A stretch of DNA of 58,722 nt from NCBI RefSeq assembly GCF_008710155.1, contig NZ_VYPZ01000023.1, positions 1 to 58,722 of the forward strand. Reading direction: 5' to 3'. Under the pieces are notes generated by a model. That model searched no databases, was not told where the DNA came from, and was given only the letters and a program-made list of their open reading frames with translations. Source of the DNA: Sphingobium limneticum. GTDB lineage: Bacteria > Pseudomonadota > Alphaproteobacteria > Sphingomonadales > Sphingomonadaceae. Made by a program: the position numbers and the translations under genes. Numbering within the stretch: the first letter of the stretch is position 1; the number at the start of each line of letters is the position of its first letter. Shown in pieces: positions 1-7,890 of the stretch.

Positions 1-2
1 AG

Positions 3-89
3 CGCATCCTGAGGATCAACGGCCTGAACGCGATCACTGACGACGTGGTGGAAGCTGCACGCAGCACCCTCGTGATCGGTGTCACTTAG
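3..89 (+). other. Tail of an unassigned reading frame at the window edge
   Basis: An open frame enters from the left edge and stops with TAG after 28 codons (ends ...STLVIGVT). It lies directly against the start of the CHAT-domain remnant, so it is probably the 3' end of a different gene, possibly a transposase of an inserted element. I do not recognise the family from these residues. No function is claimed. Confidence 0.3.
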
Positions 90-119
90 CGCTGACAGAA
101 CGGTGCCAATCAGCGCTGA
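88..119. repeat. Short direct repeat at a probable junction
   Basis: The octamer AGCGCTGA occurs at 88-95 and again at 112-119. The second copy is the right half of a perfect 10-bp palindrome, TCAGCGCTGA (110-119). The pair sits exactly where the unassigned frame ends and CHAT similarity begins, so it may mark an insertion or recombination boundary. The repeat is seen directly; the junction reading is inference. Confidence 0.35.
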
Positions 120-367
120 TATCTACAGCCTATTCGGGCCTCGCCCAGGCGTTCCGCTATGCCGGGGCGGGGTCGCTGCTGGTATCGCACTGGCCGGTGC
201 GGGACGATGCCAGCGCCTTCGTCACGCTGGAGACGGTCAAGGGCGCCAATCGCGGCCTGCCCCGCGCGGTGGCGCTGCAACGGGCGATGCTCAAGCTGAT
301 CGGGTCGAAACATCCCAATGCGGTGCAGCCCTATATCTGGGCGCCCTTCATCCTGATGGGCCGGTGA
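107..367 (+). pseudogene. CHAT-domain (caspase-like) protein, C-terminal remnant
   Basis: The frame reads a typical end of a CHAT peptidase domain: Y-S-G-L-A-Q-A-F-R-Y-A-G, then S-L-L-V-S-H-W-P-V, and a final P-Y-I-W-A-P-F-I-L-M-G before TGA at 365-367. CHAT proteins (caspase HetF associated with TPRs) are usually several hundred residues with TPR repeats in front. Only about 85 residues remain here. Upstream the same frame meets a stop at 38-40, and the sequence before about 107 does not look like CHAT. The catalytic His-Cys region is missing, so the copy cannot be active. It was probably cut by an insertion or rearrangement at the left edge. Confidence 0.6.
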
Positions 368-443
368 TAAGGAATAGTCCTTGTAGGTTTCCGTAAGCGG
401 AAGGCGGATAGGTCGGGGCGACCTGGACGCAAAGGACTTTCCC

Positions 444-794
444 ATGATCGCGCTTGAAACCCGCTATGGCTTTCGCATCGACATTCGCGTCGCCGGCCAT
501 GCCGACGAACCGGCGCTGGACGATATCATAGCCGCCGCCACGCTGGCCGCCGACCGGGAGGGCGGCACCGGGGAGGTCGCCATCTCCATCCTGCCCGATC
601 ACAAGGGCAAGGGGATCGGCTGGACCCTGCTGGACCATGTCGCGCGGGAGGCACGCGGATGGGGCATCGGCCGGCTCCAGTCGATCGAGAGCCGGGACAA
701 TCGTGCCGCCATCGCCCTGGAACGGGAAATGGGGTTCAGCGCCCGCGCCGTGGAGGGCGACCCGGCGCTGGTGCTGCTGGAACGGGTGGTTTAG
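444..794 (+). CDS. GNAT-family N-acetyltransferase, short form
   Basis: This 116-residue protein has the acetyl-CoA binding core of the GNAT fold: V-A-I-S-I-L-P-D-H-K-G-K-G-I-G-W-T-L-L at about residues 45-65, matching motif A (R/Q-x-x-G-x-G/A), followed by S-I-E-S-R-D-N-R-A-A-I-A-L-E-R-E-M-G-F, the usual C-terminal strand. The core resembles the acetyltransferase part of Pat-type bifunctional acyl-CoA synthetases, but no synthetase part is present. The start has an AAAGGA ribosome site at the right distance. At 116 residues it is short for the family, and the substrate is unknown. It may be a compact stand-alone enzyme or a trimmed gene. It ends inside the palindromic repeat at 793. Confidence 0.65.
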   Translation: MIALETRYGFRIDIRVAGHADEPALDDIIAAATLAADREGGTGEVAISILPDHKGKGIGWTLLDHVAREARGWGIGRLQSIESRDNRAAIALEREMGFSARAVEGDPALVLLERVV

Positions 795-893
795 AGAATG
801 ATCCGATCAGATTGAATCGGATCATTCTCTAAAAGTCTTTTGTTTCCGCATTTTGCGAGCCGTCAGCTGTGCCAGCTGACTTCAAAATGCTCT
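793..893. repeat. Mosaic palindromic repeat, two hairpins
   Basis: Arm 793-807 (AGAGAATGATCCGAT) pairs perfectly with 816-830. A short spacer follows, then a second structure in which CATTTTG (849-855) pairs with CAAAATG (883-889) around an inner stem GTCAGCTG (862-869) with CAGCTGAC (873-880). From memory, the layout resembles palindromic elements scattered through alphaproteobacterial genomes. It lies between two converging genes and may also end transcription. Confidence 0.65.
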
Positions 894-2760
894 AGCCCGC
901 TTCCAGCGCGGCGCCGGCTTCCATCCAGACTTCTTCGGCGGCGGCCAGCTTCTTTTCGACGTCGGCGCGCTTTACCATCAGCTGGCTGTTGGTCATTTTC
1001 GCCTCTGCGCCGGTCGCGGTCTTGGGGTCAGACAAGGCGGCGTCGATCCGGCCGCGCTCGGTGGCCAGCGCCGTCATCTCGCGCTCCGCCTTGTTGACCG
1101 CGTTCTTCAACACCTTCTGCTTTTCACGCCATTCGGCGGCGGCTTTCTTGTCCGCCTTCTTGTCCACCTTGGGCGCGTCGCCGCTGCTGCTGTTGCCGTC
1201 CGTCTTGCGCAGGATGATGTCGGTATAATCGTCAAGGCTGCCGTCGAACGGCTGGGCGGTGCCATTGTCGACCAGCACCAGACGATCGGCGACCAGTTCG
1301 ATCATGTGCCGGTCATGCGACACGATCACCACCGCGCCGCTATAATCGTTGAGCGCCTGCACCAGCGCTTCGCGGCTGTCGACGTCCAGATGGTTGGTCG
1401 GTTCGTCGAGGATCAGCAGATGCGGCGCATCGCGGGTGATAAGGGCGAGGGCCAGACGGGCGCGCTCGCCACCCGACATGGAGCCGACCTTCTGCACCGC
1501 GCGCTCGCCGGAGAAGCCGAAACGGCCGAGTTGCGCACGGACCGCACCGGGGGTCGCGCCCTTCATCACGCGGGTCATATGTTCCAGCGGCGTGTCCGTG
1601 ACGTCCAGTTCCTCCACCTGATATTGGGTGAAATAACCGACATTCATCTTGGCCGAGCTTTGCATCATGCCTTCCATCGGCGTGAGTTGCGCGGCGATCA
1701 GGCGGGCCAGCGTCGTCTTACCATTGCCGTTGCGGCCCAGCAGCGCCAGCCGGTCGTCCGGGTCGATGCGCAGGTTGATGCGCCGCAGGATCGGCGTTTC
1801 GGTGTAGCCGACCGAGGCCATGTCCATGGTGATGAGCGGCGGGCGCAGTTCGGCGGGGCTTGGAAAGCCGAAATGCAGCGTCGGATCTTCGATCGCGGCG
1901 GCGATGGGCTGCATCCGCGCCAGCGCCTTGGCACGAGACTGGGCCTGCTTTGCAGTGGACGCACGGGCGCTGTTGCGGGCGACATAATCCTGCAACTTCT
2001 CGCGCTCCGCCGCCTGCTTGGCGCGGGCGGATTCGAGCTGGGCCAGCCGTTCGGCGCGCTGCCGTTCGAAAGCGTCGTAGCCGCCGGGATAGAGGGTGAC
2101 CTTCCCCCCTTCCAGATGGAGGATATAGTCCACGACATTGTTGAGCAGGTCGCGTTCATGGCTGATGACGACCACGGTGCCGCGATAGGCTTTCAGGAAA
2201 TTCTCCAGCCAGAGCGTGGCTTCGAGATCGAGATGGTTCGAGGGTTCGTCGAGCAGCAGCAGGTCGGGGTTGGAGAAGAGAAGCGAAGCGAGCGCCACGC
2301 GCATTTTCCAGCCGCCCGAATAGCTGTCGAGCGGACGCCCCTGCATTTCTTCGTCGAAGCCGAGGCCCACGAGGATGCGGGCGGCGCGGGCCGGCGCGGT
2401 ATAGGCGTCGATCGTCGTCAGCCGCTCATAGATATGGCCCAGGCGATCGGGGTCTTCGGTATGCTCCGCCTCCGCCATCAGTTCGGCGCGTTCCTTGTCG
2501 GCCTCCAGCACGGTGTCGAACGGGGTGGCGGTGCCCGAGGGGGCTTCCTGCGCGATATAGCCCAGCCGCGTGTCGCGGGGCATGTCGCACGACCCCTCAT
2601 CCGGGTCGAGCTGGCCGATCATCACCTTCATCAGCGTGGACTTGCCCGCGCCGTTGCGGCCGATGAGGCCGACACGGCTGCGCGGCGGCAGCGCGGCGGC
2701 AGCGCGATCGAGAATGGTGCGGCCGCCCAGGCGCACGGTGATGGAATTCAGGTTCAGCAT
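892..2760 (-). CDS. ABC-F family ATPase, YheS-like
   Basis: This 622-residue protein has two ABC ATPase domains and no membrane segments, as in the ABC-F family that acts on ribosomes rather than transporting. The first Walker A is G-R-N-G-A-G-K-S-T near residue 36, with signature Y-S-G-G-W and Walker B L-L-L-L-D-E-P-S-N-H-L-D. The second has G-R-N-G-N-G-K-T-T, M-S-G-G-E-R and L-I-L-D-E-P-T-N-H-L-D. The linker between the domains is charged and helical, and a lysine-rich coiled coil ends the protein. Length and layout fit E. coli YheS (about 637 residues) better than EttA. The exact role in translation is not known from sequence. Confidence 0.88.
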   Translation of the reverse strand: MLNLNSITVRLGGRTILDRAAAALPPRSRVGLIGRNGAGKSTLMKVMIGQLDPDEGSCDMPRDTRLGYIAQEAPSGTATPFDTVLEADKERAELMAEAEHTEDPDRLGHIYERLTTIDAYTAPARAARILVGLGFDEEMQGRPLDSYSGGWKMRVALASLLFSNPDLLLLDEPSNHLDLEATLWLENFLKAYRGTVVVISHERDLLNNVVDYILHLEGGKVTLYPGGYDAFERQRAERLAQLESARAKQAAEREKLQDYVARNSARASTAKQAQSRAKALARMQPIAAAIEDPTLHFGFPSPAELRPPLITMDMASVGYTETPILRRINLRIDPDDRLALLGRNGNGKTTLARLIAAQLTPMEGMMQSSAKMNVGYFTQYQVEELDVTDTPLEHMTRVMKGATPGAVRAQLGRFGFSGERAVQKVGSMSGGERARLALALITRDAPHLLILDEPTNHLDVDSREALVQALNDYSGAVVIVSHDRHMIELVADRLVLVDNGTAQPFDGSLDDYTDIILRKTDGNSSSGDAPKVDKKADKKAAAEWREKQKVLKNAVNKAEREMTALATERGRIDAALSDPKTATGAEAKMTNSQLMVKRADVEKKLAAAEEVWMEAGAALEAG

Positions 2761-3053
2761 GGGCGCGCCCTTAGCATGACGTCGCGGAGGCGCAAAGGCG
2801 CGGGGACGCGTTTTGCAACAGGGTCAGCGGTTGCAAAGTTCACACCGTCGTGGCGAACGCAAAAGCGTGGGCACAAACCGGTGGTGCGGATTTCGCAATA
2901 GGAAAATTTTTGCAAAGTCAGGCCCGTGCCGGTGCGAAGGCGGCGCGGGGTGGATGAAGCCGACGGTGGGAAAGAGCCGGCGAGAGGATGGCATGAAATG
3001 GAGGGTGTAGGACAGGGGGATGAGATGACGCAAGAAATCGACAGCGCCTCAAA
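2761..3053. other. Intergenic region without a recognisable gene
   Basis: This stretch lies between the ABC-F gene start and the 3' end of the SIR2-like gene. It holds a direct repeat TTGCAAAGT (2831-2839 and 2910-2918), the first copy near enough to serve the ABC-F promoter region. A 20-codon frame starting at 3025 has a GGGGGA stretch before it, but it runs into the opposing gene and has no other support. Confidence 0.4.
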
Positions 3054-4112
3054 TCACCCCCACACCATTGCCGTCGCAGCGTCGTAAAAGGCAACCGAGA
3101 GAGGGTTTGTGACATGCCGTTGTGCGGCGAGTTCATTAGCGCGATTCATGATACGTTGGTTATCTTCGGTCAACGGGTCGCCATAAATACCGACGTATAA
3201 TTTTTTGAATTTACCGCGCGCCATCCGAATAAGGATGTGATCATCGTTAGTTGCAAGTGAATGCCCGAACACAAAGAAGCAATGTGTGCCAGTTTTCACG
3301 TTAGCCGTGAATTGCTTAAATCCCTGATATAAATAAGCATTATGGCGTATCTTTGCTTTTTTCTGCGCGCTGGTCCCCTCGGCAACGAATAACGGATAAG
3401 CATTAGCGTCAATCGCAGAACGCGCCTGCTCGACTAGAGGCACACCTTTACGTATCCAAGTATATTTTTTTAACTCCGATCCAGAATCGAATAGGTGAAG
3501 TGCGCCATGAAGAAAATGCACTCTCGCATCGTGAGCGCCAATTTCTCCCTGCCATACAACATATTCGGCATCAGGATCTTCCTCATCATTTCCAAAACCA
3601 TCGTTAGTAGCCAAATTAATCTGGTCACCAACGGGATCGTCGCCGTGCATCAAGGTCCAGTACAACAATAAATCATAGTTTAATGTAAATACTTGCCCGC
3701 CGGCTGCAAGAAAGTGTGCCAGGAACGCTCGGCAGGCCCAAAATTTGTCGTCTTCAATTTCAGGCGGCACTGCCGGATGATTTCCAGCAATAGTTTGGAT
3801 AAGGATTTCCTTCAATGCTGCGGCATGATCCTGCATTTTAGCAATAGCGTCTACACCGTCAGGCACATAGGCAGGCAATATCGTTGCAGCATTTTCTAAT
3901 GCCCGAATAGCCGTTTCAAAATCTTGCGTATTGAGTAACCCGAAGACCGTTTCCGCTTCCGGACATGAACTGAAGTCAGCCCGGCTAAAAAGAGAACCGT
4001 AGTGGAAGATGTCAGCACGGCAAGCGATGCTGAACCCATTGCCGAGCAGTAAATGACGCTTGTTGAACTGAGCCGAATCTGCGATCGCCTGATCGAATGT
4101 AATAACTGGCAT
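3054..4112 (-). CDS. SIR2-like domain protein (DUF4917 type)
   Basis: This 352-residue protein has SIR2-fold hallmarks: L-L-L-G-N-G-F-S-I-A at residues 21-30 (nucleotide-binding glycine turn), F-T-L-N-Y-D-L-L-L-Y-W in the middle (the T-x-N-Y-D motif) and H-F-L-H-G-A-L-H-L-F further on. The late segment F-V-F-G-H-S-L resembles the second nucleotide-contact region. This arrangement matches DUF4917 proteins of unknown function. SIR2-like domains elsewhere degrade NAD or sense it, often in phage defence, but no partner gene is visible here. Base composition is clearly more AT-rich than the neighbours, with ATA, TTA and AAT codons common, which suggests horizontal acquisition. The GGCGGG before ATG 4112 is a weak ribosome site. 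Confidence 0.72.
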   Translation of the reverse strand: MPVITFDQAIADSAQFNKRHLLLGNGFSIACRADIFHYGSLFSRADFSSCPEAETVFGLLNTQDFETAIRALENAATILPAYVPDGVDAIAKMQDHAAALKEILIQTIAGNHPAVPPEIEDDKFWACRAFLAHFLAAGGQVFTLNYDLLLYWTLMHGDDPVGDQINLATNDGFGNDEEDPDAEYVVWQGEIGAHDARVHFLHGALHLFDSGSELKKYTWIRKGVPLVEQARSAIDANAYPLFVAEGTSAQKKAKIRHNAYLYQGFKQFTANVKTGTHCFFVFGHSLATNDDHILIRMARGKFKKLYVGIYGDPLTEDNQRIMNRANELAAQRHVTNPLSVAFYDAATAMVWG

Positions 4113-4282
4113 ACACCCGCCTTAATTTTCCATCTGACAAACCAGCGAAAGACAAGGCAGCGAACCCAACTTGCCCGCGCAGAATAAGATTCTCAACGGA
4201 AGTCTCGGCCTCCACGCCAAATATAGGCATATCTACATTGGCCATATCAACACTTAATTTAGAGCTTATACCTGCCGCCCCC

Positions 4283-4603
4283 TCACCCGTTCCCAAACAC
4301 CTTCGTCCCCACAACCCCCACCACGATCATCGCCATGAAGCCTGCCTGGACCATGTTCACGCGGTCACCGAAGAAGATCATGCCGCCGATGATGACGCCC
4401 ACGGCGCCCAGGCCCGTCCAGACCGCATAGGCGGTGCCGGCAGGGATGCCTTTCATCGCCAGCGCGAGCAGGCCCATGTTGAGGAAGCTCAAAGCGATCG
4501 GCACGGCGGAGGCTTGCCAGCTGCCAATGGTGGCGGCCCATTTCAGGCTAAGCGCCCAGCAGATTTCAGTGAATACGGCAATGCCGAGGATGAGCCACGC
4601 CAT
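4283..4603 (-). CDS. Small multidrug resistance family exporter, Gdx/SugE subtype
   Basis: This is a 106-residue four-helix inner-membrane protein, the normal SMR length. Residues M-A-W-L-I-L-G-I-A-V-F-T-E-I-C-W-A carry the essential membrane glutamate (Glu13 in the family) followed by W-A-L-S-L-K-W. The G-T-A-Y-A-V-W-T-G-L-G-A-V-G segment is typical of the subtype now known to export guanidinium. The start at 4603 is chosen because AAGGGAAG precedes it and homologous SMR proteins begin at this methionine; a longer frame exists but has no SMR similarity. No guanidine riboswitch is apparent between this gene and the tRNA upstream. SugE-type quaternary ammonium export is an alternative substrate range. 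Confidence 0.85.
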   Translation of the reverse strand: MAWLILGIAVFTEICWALSLKWAATIGSWQASAVPIALSFLNMGLLALAMKGIPAGTAYAVWTGLGAVGVIIGGMIFFGDRVNMVQAGFMAMIVVGVVGTKVFGNG

Positions 4604-4708
4604 GGGGCGCTTCCCTTTCATACAGGGCGGGCTCGGAAAGGCGGCGCGGTGGCCGGAAACCCGAAAGAGGCGGCGCGCCGAAGGACCGTTTTTTGTGAGG
4701 AAGGAGGG

Positions 4709-4784
<76 letters not shown>

Positions 4785-4801
4785 ACACTGGCCTACCTCC
4801 G

Positions 4802-4842
4802 CCCCTTTCGAAAAAGGGGGTGACTGCATCGGCCCGATGCAG
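4802..4842. other. Two small hairpins between tRNA genes
   Basis: CTGCATCG (4824-4831) pairs with CGATGCAG (4835-4842), and CCCCTTT near 4802 pairs with the AAAGGGG run ending near 4819. They separate tRNA-Tyr from tRNA-Lys on the minus strand and may guide transcript processing or termination. Confidence 0.4.
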
Positions 4843-4929
4843 TGGTGGACAGGGCTGGATTCGAACCAGCGTACGGGAAACCCGGGCAGATTTACAGTCT
4901 GCTGCCTTTAACCACTCGGCCACCTGTCC
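4843..4929 (-). tRNA. tRNA-Tyr (anticodon GTA)
   Basis: On the minus strand GGACAGG pairs with CCTGTCC, followed by A and CCA. The anticodon loop is CTGTAAA with GTA in the centre, reading tyrosine codons. The long variable arm expected of bacterial tRNA-Tyr is present (CCCGGGTTTCCCGTACG region). Length is 87 nt including CCA. Confidence 0.95.
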
Positions 4930-5032
4930 AGTGCCCTACGCTGCGGAAAATTGCGTTCCCGCTGCGTTGGAGGCGGCCTAATGGCGAATGGAGACTTGCC
5001 TGTCAATGGCCTGATGTGAAAAGAGCGAAATC

Positions 5033-5773
5033 ATGAAAAAGCCCAATCGCTCCACCAAGCCCAAGAGCGCCTTTCCGCGCTTCTATGGTCGTCACGCCGT
5101 TATCGCGGCCCTCGCCAACCCTGACCGCATCGTGCGCAAGATATGGGGGACGCGCGAGGCGCTCGGCGCCCTCGACCTGCCGCCGGTGCTGCCGATCGTC
5201 TATTCCGACGTTTCCGACATGGGCCGCATGGTCCCGTCCGACGCGCCGCATCAGGGCATCGTCGCCGAAGTCGAGCCGCTGGACGATGTGTGGCTGGGCG
5301 ATGTTCTGGAACAGGGGCGGGATGACAAGCGGCCGATCCTGGTGCTGGATCAGGTGACGGACCCGCATAATGTGGGCGCCATCCTGCGCTCCGCCGCAGC
5401 GTTCGACGCGCTGTGCATCGTGACGCAGGACCGGCATGCGCCGCCCGAATCGGGGGTGCTGGCGCGTGCGGCGTCGGGCGCGCTGGAAAATGTGCCCTGG
5501 GTGCGGGTGGTGAACCTGGCCCGCGCGCTGGAGGAAATTGCCGAGGCCGGCTACTGGCGCATCGGCCTGGACGGCGAGGCCGAGACGACGATCGGCGAGG
5601 CGATCGGCGAATCGCGCGTCGCCCTGGTGCTGGGGGCCGAGGGCGAAGGGCTGCGCCACAACACGATCGCCCATTGCGATATCATCGCCAAGCTGCCGAT
5701 CAGCCCGCGCATGGAGAGCCTGAACGTCTCCAACGCGGCGGCGATCGCGCTGTACGCCGCGACGGTGGGCTGA
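5033..5773 (+). CDS. rlmB: 23S rRNA (guanosine-2'-O-)-methyltransferase, SpoU/TrmH family
   Basis: This 246-residue enzyme has an N-terminal substrate-binding domain opening with F-Y-G-R-H-A-V-I-A-A-L, then the knotted SPOUT methyltransferase domain. The three family motifs are present: D-P-H-N-V-G-A-I-L-R-S-A near residue 105, V-L-G-A-E-G-E-G-L-R near residue 200, and S-L-N-V-S-N-A-A-A-I-A-L-Y near the end, where the knot binds S-adenosylmethionine. RlmB methylates the ribose of G2251 in the peptidyl-transferase loop of 23S rRNA; that specificity is inferred from overall similarity. The gene stands alone, downstream of the divergently oriented tRNA genes. Confidence 0.88.
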   Translation: MKKPNRSTKPKSAFPRFYGRHAVIAALANPDRIVRKIWGTREALGALDLPPVLPIVYSDVSDMGRMVPSDAPHQGIVAEVEPLDDVWLGDVLEQGRDDKRPILVLDQVTDPHNVGAILRSAAAFDALCIVTQDRHAPPESGVLARAASGALENVPWVRVVNLARALEEIAEAGYWRIGLDGEAETTIGEAIGESRVALVLGAEGEGLRHNTIAHCDIIAKLPISPRMESLNVSNAAAIALYAATVG

Positions 5774-5801
5774 CGGGGCGTTGATTAGGGGGAGAGTGGC
5801 C

Positions 5802-6545
5802 ATGGACCGCCTGTATCGCACTTTGGGCGCGCTGGCGGGGCTGCTGGCGCTCTCCGCCTGTCTGGTGACGCCGGGCCGGTTCGAATCGAGCCTGGATATC
5901 CGCGCCGACCGCAGTTTCAGCTTCGCCTATAAGGGCGAGATATTGGCGTCGGACATGGGCAAGGAGGCGCTGACGGGCGCCGCCGCCTCATCCGGGGACG
6001 ACGCGCCGGAGGGTGAGGCGGAGAACAGCCCCACGCTGATGCAGATCGCAGCGAAAGAGGAAGATTTCAGCGACGCGGTCGATGACGCCAAGGGCGACGA
6101 CGCGCAGATGCAGGGAATCGCGACGGCGCTGGCCAAGGAGAAGGGATTTCGGTCGGCCCGCTACATGGGCAATCACAAGTTCGAAATCGACTATGCGATC
6201 ACGGGCAGGCTGGACCACGCCTTCCTGTTTCCGTTCAACATCGACGCGCAGATCGTCCTGCCCTTCGTCGCGGTGGAGATGCGCGGGGACGACCGGGTGC
6301 GCGTGAAGGCGCCGGGCTTTGCCAACGGGTTCGACAAGAGCCAGGGGCCGGCCGGTATGGGCGGCGCAGGCGATGAGGCCGCGAAGGCGCTGAACGGCAG
6401 CTTCACGCTGACGACGGATGCGGAGATCGTCAGCCAGAATCAGGAAGACGGCGCGCAAAGCACGCCGCAGGGCAAGCGAATCGTCTGGACGATCACGCAG
6501 CTGACCAGCGATGCGCCGGCCGCGACGTTGCGGGTGAGGCAGTAA
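5802..6545 (+). CDS. Predicted lipoprotein of unknown function
   Basis: The 247-residue product starts with a hydrophobic signal and a lipobox L-S-A-C with Cys20, so it should be lipid-anchored in the envelope. The ATG at 5802 is preferred over one seven codons upstream because GGGGGAG sits 7 nt before it. The mature part is rich in aspartate, alanine and glycine, with an acidic stretch around residues 70-100 (S-S-G-D-D-A-P-E-G-E-A-E) and later beta-rich sequence (F-P-F-N-I-D-A-Q-I-V-L-P-F-V-A-V-E-M-R). I recognise no domain. It follows rlmB by 28 nt and may share its transcript. Confidence 0.65.
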   Translation: MDRLYRTLGALAGLLALSACLVTPGRFESSLDIRADRSFSFAYKGEILASDMGKEALTGAAASSGDDAPEGEAENSPTLMQIAAKEEDFSDAVDDAKGDDAQMQGIATALAKEKGFRSARYMGNHKFEIDYAITGRLDHAFLFPFNIDAQIVLPFVAVEMRGDDRVRVKAPGFANGFDKSQGPAGMGGAGDEAAKALNGSFTLTTDAEIVSQNQEDGAQSTPQGKRIVWTITQLTSDAPAATLRVRQ

Positions 6546-6566
6546 CCCGACCTCACCCGAACGGGA

Positions 6567-6884
6567 TCAGTCTTCCGGTGCGATGGTGACGCGCAGGCCG
6601 TCCAGTGCGTCGTTCAGCATCACCTGACAGGACAGGCGGCTGGTGTCGTTGCGATGGTCGCTGCTGTCGAGCAGGTCGTTCTCGTCCTCGCTCATTGCCG
6701 GAATCGCGTCGGCAAAAGCCGGATCGACATAGATATGACAGGTCGCGCAGGAGCAGCATCCGCCGCACAGCGCCAGCAATTCGTCAAAGCCATTGTCGCG
6801 GATGACTTCCATCACCGACAGGCCATTGTCGCCATCGACAGCTTGTTCTTCACCCGAACGGTTGACCACGATCAGTTTCGGCAT
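6567..6884 (-). CDS. 2Fe-2S ferredoxin, adrenodoxin/putidaredoxin type
   Basis: This 105-residue electron carrier has the four cysteine ligands at positions 40, 46, 49 and 86 in the pattern C-x5-C-x2-C...C that defines plant/vertebrate-type [2Fe-2S] ferredoxins. Two additional cysteines, 43 and 44, lie inside the loop. The segment C-A-T-C-H-I-Y-V-D is diagnostic. Proteins of this class pass electrons from a ferredoxin reductase to cytochrome P450s, Rieske oxygenases or Fe-S assembly. No oxygenase or reductase gene is adjacent, so the partner is unknown. It converges with the lipoprotein gene. Confidence 0.88.
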   Translation of the reverse strand: MPKLIVVNRSGEEQAVDGDNGLSVMEVIRDNGFDELLALCGGCCSCATCHIYVDPAFADAIPAMSEDENDLLDSSDHRNDTSRLSCQVMLNDALDGLRVTIAPED

Positions 6885-6957
6885 CTACCCTATCCCCTAG
6901 AATTTTCTCCGCTCTGACCGACAGGGACCGGGAAATCAAGGGTCGAGCTATCGCAAC

Positions 6958-7575
6958 ATGGTGAACAGTGTAGATCAGTTGCGCGACAGTCTGGATGCGA
7001 TCGCCGCGCTGGAGCCGGGCTTCGTCGCCGCCATCGCACGGGTCGGCTATCCCGCGCCACGCGTGCGGGAGCCGGGCTATGAGACGCTGTTGCGCACGAT
7101 CGTGGGCCAGCAGGTCAGCGTCGCGTCGGCCGCCGCCGTGTGGCGCAAGCTGGAGGCGGAACTGGGCGAGGGCTGCACGCCGCAAGCGTTGCTGGCGCGG
7201 GATTTCGATGCTTTGCGCGCTTGCGGGCTGTCGCGGCAGAAACAGGGCTATGCCCGCAGCCTGGCCGAACTGGTCGTGTCGGGCGCACTCGACCTCCACG
7301 CCCTGCCCGCCGATGACGAGGAGGCGATCGCGCAGCTTGTCCAGATCAAGGGCATCGGCCGCTGGTCGGCGGAAATCTATTTGTTGTTCGCGGAAGGGCG
7401 GCCCGATATCTGGCCGGCCGGCGATCTGGCCGTGCAGATCGAGATCGGTCGGATATTGGGCATGGCCACACGGCCAAGCGAAAAACTGACCCGTGACGTC
7501 GCCGAAGCCTGGCGCCCGCATCGTGGTGCCGCCGCGATCATGGCCTGGCACCATTATAACACCGAGGTACTCTGA
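6958..7575 (+). CDS. DNA-3-methyladenine glycosylase, AlkA-like HhH-GPD protein
   Basis: This 205-residue base-excision enzyme has the helix-hairpin-helix Q-I-K-G-I-G-R-W-S-A-E-I-Y near residue 125 and the catalytic aspartate in W-P-A-G-D-L-A-V-Q near residue 155, as in AlkA-type glycosylases that remove alkylated purines. The segment T-I-V-G-Q-Q-V-S-V-A-S-A near residue 47 is the family's wedge and helix region. It lacks the N-terminal AlkA extension, like the short Mag/AlkA forms common in alphaproteobacteria. The next gene starts 3 nt after the stop, so the two are probably cotranscribed. Confidence 0.87.
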   Translation: MVNSVDQLRDSLDAIAALEPGFVAAIARVGYPAPRVREPGYETLLRTIVGQQVSVASAAAVWRKLEAELGEGCTPQALLARDFDALRACGLSRQKQGYARSLAELVVSGALDLHALPADDEEAIAQLVQIKGIGRWSAEIYLLFAEGRPDIWPAGDLAVQIEIGRILGMATRPSEKLTRDVAEAWRPHRGAAAIMAWHHYNTEVL

Positions 7576-7578
7576 AAC

Positions 7579-7815
7579 ATGCCCCTGCCCCACGCCCGCT
7601 ATATCGTTCTGAGCCATGAAGGCGTCTGGAAGATCAATCTGGACAATAAATATTACGGCCCCTTCCCTACCCAGGCACTGGCGGTGGAAAGCGCCACCGG
7701 TACGGCGCAAAAGGCGAGCGAGGCGGGCTATCCCGCGTCCGTGCTGCTGATGCAGGGAACACAGTTCGAGACGCTGTGGACCAGCGTCGTCGAGGATGAG
7801 CCCAGCGCGCCCTAG
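7579..7815 (+). CDS. Small conserved hypothetical protein (DUF2188-like)
   Basis: The 78-residue product starts 3 nt after the glycosylase stop. It reads Y-I-V-L-S-H-E-G-V-W-K-I-N-L early, then G-P-F-P-T-Q-A-L-A-V-E-S-A, and ends with S-V-L-L-M-Q-G-T-Q-F-E-T-L-W-T. A strand, a helix with frequent alanine, then a strand resembles small DUF2188-type proteins. No catalytic residue is evident. Its position suggests a shared transcript with the DNA-repair enzyme, but a functional link is not shown. Confidence 0.6.
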   Translation: MPLPHARYIVLSHEGVWKINLDNKYYGPFPTQALAVESATGTAQKASEAGYPASVLLMQGTQFETLWTSVVEDEPSAP

Positions 7816-7890
7816 AGTCATTTTAGCGCTCGACAGGGAACCGAACGGCCTTGTCGGTATTTACTTGATCCAGATTTAACGGGTCGTGGA

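Noticed and set aside
1306..2901. A 531-codon open frame opposite the ABC-F gene
   Set aside because: The minus-strand frame encodes two complete ATPase domains; the plus-strand translation is compositionally biased and without motifs.
3025..3087. A 20-codon peptide gene with a purine-rich leader
   Set aside because: It overlaps the end of the opposing SIR2-like gene and is too short to judge without conservation data.
4012..4245. A 77-codon minus-strand frame overlapping the start of the SIR2-like gene
   Set aside because: No ribosome site, no recognisable family and a long overlap with a better gene. It could be a small upstream peptide in this transferred region, but nothing confirms it.
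4604..4708. A guanidine riboswitch before the Gdx/SugE-type gene
   Set aside because: Only about 105 bases separate the gene from tRNA-Lys, and I see none of the conserved ACGR-type hairpin pairs or other guanidine-riboswitch features.
7837..7860. An EcfG-type general-stress promoter before the receiver gene
   Set aside because: GGAAC is present at 7837-7841, but no CGTT-like -10 stands at the expected distance.
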